From the NCBI GenBank assembly GCA_025917655.1, contig CP084613.1, forward strand, positions 682,001 to 746,000: DNA of 64,000 nt, given 5' to 3'. Both the position numbers and the translations under genes were made by a program. This document shows, piece by piece, positions 1 through 10,727 of the stretch; the stretch's first letter is position 1; the number at the start of each line of letters is the position of its first letter. Below the pieces are notes generated by a model. The model was given only the letters and a program-made list of their open reading frames with translations. It was not told where the DNA came from and ran no database searches. Source of the stretch: Chlorella sorokiniana (Eukaryota > Chlorophyta > Trebouxiophyceae > Chlorellales > Chlorellaceae).

Positions 1-380
1 GAGGACAGGCGCGCTTGCAAGCCAGGTGTACCAGCGAGCGGCCGCAGCGAACAAAGGAGGGAGGTGGCTGCACGCAGACGCCACACCTCTGCCCGCAGCG
101 TGCGTGTCTTTCAGAAAGGGCCTGTCTTCCCAGGTTGGCATCCATGCTCCGCCTTGCCGCAGTTCCCAAAAGAGGACTATCTCGAGGATCTGGTGTGGAT
201 ACAGGCGGGTGCAGGGGGGCATGCGAGCTGATGGGACGTGCATCCGCCCGGCTTACAGCTCCCGTCCACCGCCTAAACAAACCGCCTTGCCTGCCTGGCT
301 TTCGCCTCGGCTTGGCCTGCTACCCCCCTCGCTGCCGCTCCCCGAAAAAACACGCCCCCAAAAACCACGCTGCTGTGCAG

Positions 381-2292
381 GGCCGCACTCCTGAGGAGGT
401 GGTAGGCATCTTGCGCCGCGGGTCCGTGGGCTTTGCCAGGTGAGGTGCGGCAGCAGGTCCCACCCTAGCAGGACGACCAATGCGGCTGCCCCCCGATCAC
501 ATACACCCCCCCACACACACACACCACTGCCCTTCTTTACCTCTGGCCTCTTGCTCGCTTCGCATGCCGTACCGCCAGGGGCCAGAGCCAGTACCGCGGC
601 GTGACGCGGCACCACCAGGCGGGCAAGTGGGAGGCGCGCATCGGGCGGGTGCAGGGCAACAAGTACCTCTACCTCGGCACCTACGACTGTGCGGGTGCGG
701 TACAGCGGTACCGCCGGGGGACCCTGCGGGAACACGAGGGGGCTCCAGTCACAGCGCATGTGACTGAGGCGCACAGCGCATGCCAGGGCCTGTGGCAGGG
801 GGTGGGGGTGGGGTGGGGTGTGCGGGGGTGGAGGTGGTGGGGGTAAGTCTTTAATCAACACCCTTCAAATACATTGTGGGCCCTGCAGAGGACGCCGCCC
901 GCGCATACGACCGCGCCTGCGTGAAGTACAGGGGCCAGAAGGTGGGTCCATGCCTCTGCGCATGTTGAGGTTGTGCATGGCCACCCTGGAGTGCGGTGTG
1001 CCTGCCGCCGCCTTTGCAGGCCTCCATCGAGCCGTGCTGAGCGCGCTTTGCCACCATGCCTTCTGCAGGCCATTCTTAACTTCGACCTGTCTCACTATCA
1101 AGACATCTTGGACGACCCAGACGCGTACGAGCCGGTGCCAGCTGGCGCCAGCCCAGACAGCAGCCCCGGAGGCGCCCCGTGCGGCCCGCACACAGGGGGC
1201 GGCAGCAGCGCCTCTGCGGCTGGCCGTGGCGGCAGGCCCCCAGGCGGGTGCGCTGCGCCCGGCACACAGCCGGACCAAGGGTTCCCAGGCGGCAGCCAGG
1301 GTTTTGCGATGGCGCCCGATGCAGTGGCGGCGGCTGCAGCAGCCATGGCCAACGCCGCAGGCGGCCTCTTCCTGCCCCTGGTCCACCCCATGGCCACCCT
1401 GCCGCTCAGCATGCAGAAGCAACTGGGCCTCCAGTTTGGGATGCAGGCCCCCCGCCGCTGCTGCGGCACCAAGCAGGCTCGGGGGCAGGGGTCCCAGCCC
1501 TGCCATCCATCCGCACGCGGGCCGCCGCCGCCTCCCCCGCCATTCCTCTGGCTGGGCCGGCTGCGGCTGGCACACCGGGGTCAGGGGGCAACCCGCTGCC
1601 AGACCTGCAAGACTTCCTGCTGTCGCCGCTGGCAGCCAGCCTGCTGAGCCCGCTGGGGCGCAACGGCACGCCTCTGGGTGAGCCCTCCTCCGCCGTTGCC
1701 CTAGCACCCTTGCTATGCACTGCTGGCCTGTTCTGCTTTGGTGCCCCGACCCAGCAGCCCAGCAAACCGCGATGATCATCTCCCTGCAGGGTGGAGGGAC
1801 TCGCCCCTGGGGCGAATGGCCACCGGCGAGCTCTCCCGCCTCCTCTCTGGCCTCTCCCCCGCCGCCCTGGCCAGCCCTGGCAGCGCCGGAGGGCACCGCC
1901 TGCGCCACACCAGCAGCTTCACGCCGGTTGGGGCCTCCGCAGGCTCCGGCGGCATTGGCCGTCGCCCCTCCCGCCCCCTCACCAGCCAGAGCAGCGAGCT
2001 GGACCTGCTGTCGGCGCTGCAGGTAAGCAAAGCTGGCTTGGCAATGGCAAAACATTACCTACTGTAGATGCTCCCCGCTGGTGGCTGTCGTGGCATCAAA
2101 CCTGCGGCCGGCTGATGCGCTGCCACCTGTTGTTGCTGTCCCCAGTGGCTGGACAGCCTGGACCCTTCACACCTGGCTGCCCTGGCCGCCATGGAGGCCC
2201 CCGCTGGACCCCCTGAAGCAGGGGCCACCTCTGCAGGAAGCGGCGACGCAGGCGAGAGCGGCAGCGACCCGAGCGGAGCAGGCGCCACCTAG
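381..2292 (+). CDS. AP2-domain transcription factor (3' part)
   Basis: This is the 3' part of a plant-type AP2 DNA-binding transcription factor. Exons at 381-439, 579-694, 889-941, 1069-1677, 1790-2022 and 2146-2292 join in phase with GT-AG introns. The first exon carries a linker ([16 protein letters not shown]), followed by one AP2 repeat with [25 protein letters not shown] and [12 protein letters not shown]. That linker type separates repeats R1 and R2 in the AP2/AINTEGUMENTA class, so the first repeat probably lies upstream of base 1 (inference). The rest is a long Ala/Gly/Pro/Ser-rich tail without recognised motifs, ending at TAG 2290-2292. The frame slips by one base inside exon 4, between about 1440 and 1590; the C6 run at 1448-1453 is a likely site. 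Bases 1-380 hold no exon I can support and are probably intron. Confidence 0.85.
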
Positions 2293-3102
2293 GCTCGCTC
2301 CATCGAGTGTACCCTCTCGTGCCTCCGCCTCACTATTTGCATCTATGTGTGGGTGCTGCTGACGTGCTCTCCAGATCCCTTTACTGCTGTTGCAACCCCC
2401 CTCACACTACAGACACACATCACCACCAAACACACGTTTTCAATTCCTTTTACGCCGCTGAGAGGCAGCCAGCACCGGTGTTACAATGCATGCATGGGCA
2501 CAGACAGGGATGGCAGTGCTGTTGTGCACGGATAGGGATGGTGGGATGAGTGCAGGATGCGTGGGGCTGCCTGGCGGCACAGGGAGGGAAACAGACAAGG
2601 GGACCGGAAGGGGCGGCATTGCTTTCAAGCAATCACAGCTGCGGTCACTTCCCTTCAATGCAAGGAATACAGTGGCCCGCTCGCGGGCTGCTGCGGCTGC
2701 AATGGCAGCCAGGTGCAGCCGCGGCAGGCAAGGCGGAATGGGTGAGGGTGTCGGAATGCAAAGAGGCACGTCAGTCAGCGAGGGGGTGTTTGTTGAGTGA
2801 GGTCTGTCTGAAGTGGGCAGGTCGATCTAATAATAACATAGCGGGCGGGGGGCGGGGGCGGTTTGGGGTCCAGTCAGCCAATTGGCTGAAGCAACCGGGA
2901 TGAATCGCGGCCCAAGGCCGCTGCTGCCGACTTCAAGTACACCCTGCTGCCCCCGCCAGTCGTCAGTCAGGAACAAAACTGGGGGCGGTGCGACGGCGTG
3001 GAGCACGGCGGCACACAGCGCCATGGCAACCCCTGCATTTGCAGCAGGGCCTGCAGCGCAAACGTCGCTGCTGCCAGATGCCTGGGAATTGCAGCCGCCA
3101 GC
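2293..3102. other. Intergenic, convergent 3' ends
   Basis: This stretch lies between the stop of the AP2 gene (+) and the stop of the kinase gene (-) and must hold both 3' UTRs. I see no conserved reading frame, structural RNA or repeat beyond short G-rich tracts such as the one near 2843-2860. Confidence 0.6.
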
Positions 3103-6100
3103 TCACAGCTGCAGTTGGAAGAAAGTGTGCTGCAGCGCCTGGGCAGCCGTGATGCGGTCCGCTGCGCGATACGCCAGCATGCTGCGCAGCAGGTCTGCAC
3201 CCAAAGCAAGGGAGGGGGCGGCAGCGTCGGGCAAGGACAGGCAGGCATGCACCCCACCCTGCATTGGTCACGCAGGCAGGCTCACACGAGAAGCGCACGC
3301 TCCCTGCTGCTGCGAACCCCGAGCTTGGAAGCAAAAGAGCAACATCATGCACCCCAGCCCAGTCGCCTGCTGCTGCAGACCAGTCCCGAGCTGTCGTCCA
3401 GCCGCAGCGACGTGCGTACTGGCGTACTTCGCTCACCGGTGAGGGTGTCCAGGTGCGGCTTCACGGCGGCCTCACAGTGCTGGCGCAAGTAGTCCCGCAG
3501 CTTCTTCAGCTTCTGCAGAGGGGGAACGCGGGTGGGAGGGAGGGCCGCGTGTGCTGGATCCAGCGTCGTAGGTGCTTGTGCTTACGCTTGGAGGTGTGCG
3601 TGTTCGCTACACCTCGCCACTCGTGTGCAACTGTCGGGTGCGTGGGCCGAGGACAGGAAGCAGTGCTGAAATGGGCCCAGCAGTGCAGCATTTGTCCCGC
3701 ACCCACCTGTACCGCCTTGATGCTCTTTTTGGACTCGGCGCCGTCGGGCCAGTTCAGCCGATTCCTGAAGCGGCACAGGGTGCGGCAGCTCAGCCAGCGC
3801 AGCAGCCGCAAAGCGCTCCCCACATGCACTTGCTGCCGGAGTGGGAGCCCCTCCAGGGCTGTGTGTGCATCCGGCGGGAGGGCGATGTGGCTGGCATGCA
3901 GGTTGCAGGCCAGCCTAGTCCATTTTCCACCACCCCGCAAAGGAAACCCATGACGAGACCACAGGTGGGGCCCCTCTCCTCCGCAATCCACCCCACCTGC
4001 ACGCCCCAACACCCCCACCCCTCACCGCCGGAAGAGGTCCTTGACGTTGTCGGCGGCCCCGGTGACCAGCGGCGGCGGCAGCGGCCCCAGCACCGCCTCC
4101 ATCATGGCCAGGTGCTCCATGTTCTCGTGGGTCTGGAACAGCGCGTCGCCTGCAGGCCACAGAAGGGGTGGGAGAAGTGGGTGGGTGGGTGGGGTGGGTG
4201 GGGGTGGAAACAGCGGGACATGGGTGGGGGGGAGGAAGCTGACATTTGGGTAAGTGGCAAAGTGAGGTGGGGGCAACAGTCTCTACGGGAGAAGGCCGCC
4301 GGTGAGGAGGGATTGCAACATGAGGGACCGGGCACACGACAAGGCGCAATCCACAATGCCCGAGAGTAATTCAGTGCAGGCATTCCACGGGCGCAATTCC
4401 AACACTACCCATGCACGACAGCTTCCCTCATCGGCTCCCTACGCCCCCCCGCACCTGTGAGTTCCTCCCCCCCCCCACACACACCACCACCACCGCCGCA
4501 ACCCCGCACCCGTCAGCAGCTCCACCAGTATGCAGCCCAGGGACCAGATGTCGCAGGGGAAGGACCAGCCCAGGCCCAGAATGACCTCGGGCGCGCTGCA
4601 GGGAGGGGGAGGTGGAGGTGGAGGCAGGCGGTGGGTGCGTGCGTTACGCGCGGTTGAGGGGGGAACGGATAGTGTGGGGGTGCATGACAAACCAGAGGGC
4701 AAGGGCTAGCGAGGGGAGGGTGCAGCAGCACCAAAACACGGCGCTGGGGTTCAGGAATTCCAGTGGCAATGCCGACAGCTGCACCGCAGCGGAAAGGCGC
4801 CCAGAAAGGCTCTCGGCGAAGACACACGGCCGGCCAGGCCGCCAGGCCCAGCAATGGCCAATCCCGGCCCGGCGGAAGCCTACAGCGTAGCCCTCATGCT
4901 TTGGCTATCCCCAGAAACCCCCAAATCACCACATGACTACCCACCGATAATGCCGCGTGGACACCACCGTGGAGTGGTAGTCGGTGTCAAAGGTGGCGGA
5001 GCCAAAGTCGATCACGCGGATGGCGGTGCTGGCCGGCAGGCGCTTGCCCACCCTGCAGGGGCGGGTTGGCAGGACACGCCAGCGATTCGAAACGCAGCGG
5101 CAGGGAGGAGGGGTGGAAAAGGGCACTCGGGCGAAGCATGGGGAGGGAGGTTGCCAGAGGGGGCTGGGGGTTGGCGGCAGGGCGGGTATGCGAGGGGCCG
5201 CGGGGCCGCGCCGAGGCGGCAAAGGGCGCACTTGCTGCTGCCGCCCGAGCCGTCCTTGGCCATCTCGTTGGACAGGATCAGGATGTTTTCTGTGTGAAAC
5301 AAAAGGGGGGCAGAAACATGCGGGTTGTGCAAATGCGCCTGGTGGGCCCCTTTTGAGCAAGCATCGCTCGCATGCTTGTTAGAAAGGGGCCCACCGGGGG
5401 CCCCCGCACACACACACACAACGAAAAATCCCCCGCCCACTCCGCGCCACCCACCGGGCTTCAGGTCAGTGTGCACAATCTGGTGCTCATGCATGAATGC
5501 CACGCTCTCCAGCAGCTGCCGGGTGAAGGCCTGGACCTGCCGGGAAGCAAGGCGGCGGGAAGCCGCTTGGGAGGCGGCGTTGGGTGCGGGCTGCAGGAGG
5601 CAGCATGCAGAGCCAGCAGCACGGCGGGGCGGCCATGTGCTGTCTTCTGCTGCTGTTGCGTGCTGCTGCTTGTGGCTTGCGCGACCCCCGCCTGCAGGGC
5701 ACCTTCCAATGCGATGCAAGCAGCGCACCATGGGCAGAGGGAAGGGCTTGTAGCCGTTGCGGCGCAGCACGTCGTAGAGGGAGGGGCCCAGCCGCTCAAA
5801 CACCATGCACACATGGCCGCGGTAGTCAAACCACTCCAGCAGGCGCACGCAGTGGGCCGACTGGGTGGGGTCGTTCGCCGCCAGCGTGGCGAGCGCCTCC
5901 AGCTCGATCATGGCGGCGTCGCGGTACTTCTGCGGTACGTGGGGCGCAACCGTGTGTGAGAGGCGGGATGGGTGCGATGGGGTGAGGGACAGGCCCCAGC
6001 ACATCTCAATGGCTGGCAAGACCAGCAGGGCGCCACAGGCCCTGTTCTTTAGTGTGGCTTCCAGAGGAGAGCAGCGCATGCGTGTGGCAAGCAAGACGTG

Positions 6101-7157
6101 CGTATGCTGCGGCATGCCAGGCCACAGTCTGACGCACCTGTATGTTGCGGATGACCTTCACCGCCACATAGTCCTTGCGCTTGCGGTCCCAGCACTCGAG
6201 CACCTGCTGGAAGGAAGGGGGTGTTTGGATCAGACCGCAGCTGCCTGTGCTCCCCCAGAGGTGCGCCCCCAGCCGTCCTGCACCAAGGCAGCAACTGCAC
6301 AAACGCATCGCAGGCAGTTCAGGGCGCCCTGCCAGCCGCACCTGCCCAAACGTGCCCTCCCAAACTTGCGCATGATCTTAAAACGGGCGCCAGGTTCTCC
6401 CGATGTCAAACTGGTAGTGCCCGTTCTCGTCGTCCTCCCTGCAGCAGAAATCGGTGCACCAGAAGAGCCGTCGAACAGGGTGATGCCAGGGGGAGGGAGA
6501 GGACCTCCTGTGGCCCCAACAGCAGGCGCTGTGCTTGCATGTGCCAGGCAGAGTCGCAGTGTTGCCTGCAGGAGCATGCAGGCCCCGCATGACAGGGGCC
6601 GTGGAGGGCGGCAATCAAGGCTTGCCTGAAGGGTGGCGAGGGCCGGTCGAAGTTGCGGCGTAGCTCGTAGCCGGGCATGGCCGACGGTACGCCGGTGCGA
6701 GCGATGCGGCGCCGCTTGGCGGGCGGCGCCTCTGCTTCCGCGGCAGCGACGGCGGGCATCGGCACTCGCGCGGACGCTTCCTCCGCACCCTGCTGTCGGC
6801 TCTGCTGTGCCTGTCGTTCGTCGGCGGGGGCTGGGCGCTGCGGCCGTGGTGCGAGCGTCTGCAGAGCCGCCCCGCGGGCCGCCGCAAGAATCCGTTCTGT
6901 CGAGCTGCTGGCTGCTGCCCACCGCGCTGTCGGTGCGTGCTGCTACCTCTGCAGCCAGCAGCCGCTTCTGGGCGCTACGTAGGTGCATGTTGGTGCCTCC
7001 CTGCTGCTTCTGCTGCTCCTCTTGCGGCGCCGCGTCGGCCGCGCCACGCTGCCGCTTCGGGAGCCGCCCGCCGCTGCCAAGCGGGTTGGAAGCCGTTAGT
7101 GAGTCGCCTGGCACATCCTCGTCGCCCTGCTTCTTCATGACAAGCTCCAATGGCATC
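3103..7157 (-). CDS. LAMMER/CLK dual-specificity protein kinase
   Basis: The gene encodes a CLK/LAMMER kinase (plant AFC type), a family that phosphorylates SR splicing factors in the nucleus. Twelve exons are read right to left: about 7157-6626, 6438-6342, 6203-6138, 5929-5729, 5536-5455, 5289-5232, 5052-4945, 4595-4510, 4149-4026, 3764-3707, 3512-3437 and 3194-3103. Visible motifs are the glycine loop (FGEGTFGQV after frame correction), the catalytic lysine in YVAVKVIRN, catalytic loop [10 protein letters not shown], metal-binding [18 protein letters not shown] and the family signature [14 protein letters not shown]. The N-terminus is basic and Gln-rich with [10 protein letters not shown], a likely nuclear signal; its frame before about 6850 is uncertain and the start at 7157 is a best guess. 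Exon 2 (6342-6438) is three bases short, each missing from a G/C triplet. The first intron uses a GC donor at 6625. Confidence 0.9.
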
Positions 7158-8523
7158 CGCTGCGGTGCGCGGCAAGCGTCACAGGCTGCCTCTGCGCAAA
7201 GCCAAGCAGCAGAAAGCAGCAGCGGGGCGGGCTGGTTGGTGGCGGGCAGGGTGCAACAGGGAGGCGCCCTGACGCTCTCAGGAGGCGTTGACGGATTGTG
7301 TCGTTCCCACCACACAAATTGCCGGCGGTGCAACCCCTGAAAAGCCCGCATCCTGCGATCCCCGCGAGGGATGTTACACACCGACACTCCTCCATATCAA
7401 CCTCCCATACACCCAGCAGTGTCGCATAACATGCTCAGGATCTAGGTTTCAGCTCCGCGACAATGTCGGTGGCCCAACCGCCCTTGGGCACCGACATCCC
7501 AACCCTGCAACTCTACCTACCTGAATGTCGGCGCGGCGGGACACACCGGAACGAAACAAAAGCGCCGTTGGAAGGGCTCCGTCAGTCTAGGGGCGACCCT
7601 TGCAGGAAGGGCTAGCACACTGTTCACGGGCTCACGTCGGCTTCCTGGTCTTAGGCATGTTGCTAGCATCTGATAATCGACCTTTATCGGCCTTTACATG
7701 CCTCTCAAGCCGCGTAGTCCCTACATGAGGTGGCGCCATGGGGTAGGGCGCAAGCGGGTGGGGGTGAAGGGGGCTGGGGGCCAAAGAGGGAATCCTTTGG
7801 AAGCGGGCGACACATTTATATGCTGCAAGCCAAGCATCCATTTGAGTATGTTCTCCCACGATCCCCACACTGGCTCACTTGGCGGGCAGGTCTTGAAGAG
7901 CCGCGGGCGGCTGAGGCGTCGTGCTTCCGCAGTGGTCGTCATACAATGCCTCTCCTCCCTGATTAATGCAAGTGGTGTGTGACTGTGTAATGTTCAGTGG
8001 GATATGGAGCATCATTCCATGTTGCGAGATCCAAACTTGTGCTACAGGGCGGAACGTTCACGTCAAGCAGCAGTTTTTCATCGTTCAGGTGAGTGGTCCA
8101 TGAATGGACATGTGGTGATGCCACAAAGCTTACAAGCATTAAGGGCTGCTCAGGCTGCCAGGCCGCCGTGGCGCTAAAACGCTGTGTCAGTAATCAGCAG
8201 TGCACAGCAGCGGTACTTGATCAGCACTCCTTTCACGTGAGGGCATTGGGTGCTACATCGACGGCACTTGCCTTACAGCACTAGCAGAGAACGCTGAAAT
8301 TATTTGCAAACGGCGGCTGTGCCGCAACAGGCCACGAGCAGTCACCCAGTTGCTTGGGCAAGCACAAAGCTCCGCTGTCGGCTTCTCCGCTGTCGGCTTG
8401 TACTCGATTTCAGCGTGGACATAGACTGTGTTGTGCGAGGGAGCTTTTCGAGGCGGCCGCTTGACAAGACTTCGTCGTGAGCCCTGTTTCCCGTCTTCGG
8501 GCCCCCGTCGGCAGTCCGACGGC
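7158..8523. other. Intergenic, divergent gene starts
   Basis: This is the longest gene-free stretch (about 1.4 kb), between the start of the kinase gene (-) and the start of the membrane protein gene (+). It is less GC-rich than its surroundings in places, for example 7960-8060. It should contain the promoters and 5' UTRs of both genes. Short open frames here match no family and lack splice continuity, so I call no gene. Confidence 0.55.
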
Positions 8524-10180
8524 ATGGGATCGAAATGGCCGGCCGTAATCGGCAGCTTGGGAGCCGCCTTGTCAAGCGGCAGCTCTCCCACCAATGGTCC
8601 CGTGGCCTGGCCGCCGACGCGGCACCCGGTTGCGCCGTCTTCGCCACGAGGTGTTGATGTGCTGCGGCATGGGAGAGATGCCCCCATGCCCAGGACCTAC
8701 TTGCTCCACAAGGGAACCTGCATCCTCATCTCCTTGGCCCAGCTGGCCGTGGCCGTTTCGCAGTGGAGCGTTGCCGCCACCTTCACCGCTCGGGTCCTGC
8801 CCTATCTAACTTTCCTTCTCACCGCCGCCATTGCTTCCTTTGTGGTGCACTTCCCACGCCTGTACTGGTCAAACAGGTGAGCAGCGTGTACTTTCCCCCG
8901 CCCTACATCCCGCTGCTGGGGGCCTCCAGACATATGCGTCTCTGGGGGCCTGCAAGCGTCGTACGCTCCTCACACGCAGGGTCTGGCTGCTGTCCACGCT
9001 GCGCATCCTGCTCTATTCCCTGCCCAACTTCCGGCGTGTGGGGGTGAGCATCCTCTGCTGTGCGTGCCACGCCGTGCTGACAGGTCGCTTGCGCCCCGCT
9101 CCTCAACCCTGCCGCCCTTCCAGCGCAGGTGGGGACCTCGCTCATCTTGGCGCTCTCCGCAGCCGAGCCTGCGTGGCGCAATCCACGATTTCGCTCGCTT
9201 CGCGTCTGGTGGGTGGCTGCGGCGGCTCTCCTCGCACGTACCCGCTGCACGCACCCGTCGCACCCACGCCGCTGCCTTCCTGCGAGTACGGCCTCCTGCG
9301 GGATGTCAAGCAGCCTGAGGCACCGTGGCAAAGGCACAGGCCCTCTGACGTACTCGCTGCGCCTGCCGTCGCAGGCACCCGGCTGCTGGGGCTTGCGGTG
9401 GTGCCTCTTGTGATCACAGCGCCCCCCCGCCGCCACGCTGGCCACCCAGCTGGTCCTGGCGAGGCTCACCCACAACCCAGGCGGCTACTGCGGGCGCCCG
9501 CTGCTGGCAAGCCCCTGGGCCGCCAGCGCAGCCGCCTGCTGGCAGAGGCGCTGGATGCGCTGTCCTCCCCGCTGCTGGCGGCGCTGCCGCCTTGGCTGCA
9601 CCACCTTGTGCTCGACACGCCCGGCCCCCGGGTGAGCCGCCCGTCAGTGCTGCAGGCTGGGCGAGGGCGGCTGCGGGGCATGGGCCGAAGGCGGTGCGGG
9701 CCCTGCTGCAATGCTTGGTGATGGTGGTGGGAGGGCCCTGGCAGGCCGGCGAAGCGCAACCCGGTTGCTCCTGCTCCGCTGCCACTTCTGAGCCGCTGTG
9801 CATCCTCTGGCCCGTCCCATGCAGGTTGTGCGGCTGCGCCGCCCCAGGATGCCGCCTGCCGCGCAACCACGGTGTTCCTGCAGCTGCTGATTGGGGTGGC
9901 CCTGCCCACCTTGGTGTCGCTGTACAGCTGGACTCGCCCGCAGCAGCAGCAGCAGCAGCAGCAGGAGCTGTGGCAGACAGTGAGCGAGCGACCCGCAGCA
10001 GAGCAGGCCTCCCTTTCGCACCGCGTGTGCAAGTGCGTTGCAAGGCTGGCGGGCAGCACCGACTGGGGCCTGCACTGCGCTCTTGACCAGCCGCAAAGCC
10101 TGGCGCGGCGGGCCGCTGTGCTGTGGGCTGCGGCGGCGGGCATCTGGTGGAGCTGCCGAGCGGCAGCCGGGCTGGTGTAG
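8524..10180 (+). CDS. Uncharacterised multi-pass membrane protein
   Basis: I do not recognise the family. The first exon (8524-8876) opens with ATG and contains two hydrophobic segments (around LISLAQLAVAVSQWSV and LPYLTFLLTAAIASFVV). A short exon at 8980-9043 (RILLYSLPNFRRVG) and a longer third exon from about 9127 continue with further hydrophobic stretches. The last exon, from about 9825, has FLQLLIGVALPTLVSLYSW, a run of eight Gln encoded by CAG at 9940-9963, and a final hydrophobic segment before TAG 10178-10180. At least four membrane spans are likely. The frame between exon 3 and the last exon does not close cleanly, so the middle of the model is provisional. It could be specific to algae. 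Confidence 0.6.
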
Positions 10181-10727
10181 CCTGCTGGACGATTGACGGC
10201 ACATGGAACCTGTTGGGCTTTTCAGTTTGCTGTGGTGGCTTTGCAAAGTCATGGCTCTCGTTCTAATTCTACTATGCTTTGTGTTTTGTTGAGCGCTTTC
10301 CTCCTTCTGCACTCGGGAGCATTCACTTCTCGCGTCAGTCATCTGCTGCACTTCAAGCTGGGCAGCAGCAACGTCACGGAGGAATCCTTGGTGGCTGCAG
10401 CAGCTGGCATGGAAAACCCCACAGATTGCTGTGTTGTAAGGTGTTGTAAGTCAGCAAGCCATCGACCTCAGTCGGCTTACAGGGGTGGCCGCTGTCGCAC
10501 AACGACGACGTGCAGCCGCCGGTCAGGGAGTTGCAATGGGAACAGGGTAGGGTGAAACAGTGGCAGGGGGCAGGGGTACAAGGCAGTGAGGGCGAGGCAG
10601 AAAGACGAGCAAGCAAGTGAATTTCAAGCGCTACAGCGCTTCTCAACCACGCCGGCAATGCGCGCTCCAGCGGCAACTGCTCAGGCCTGCACATCCTCAA
10701 ACGCCGCGGACAGGCTCCAGCCGGCGA
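10181..10727. other. Intergenic, convergent 3' ends
   Basis: These 547 bases separate two converging genes. The sequence is lower in GC than the flanking coding DNA and holds no feature that I can name. Confidence 0.5.

Noticed and set aside
253-861. 202-codon minus-strand open frame
   Set aside because: It is opposite the AP2 exons, whose plus-strand reading matches a known domain with splice phase.
7158-8523. Gene in the long intergenic region
   Set aside because: Open frames such as 8093-8284 are short, unspliced in style and have no recognisable content.
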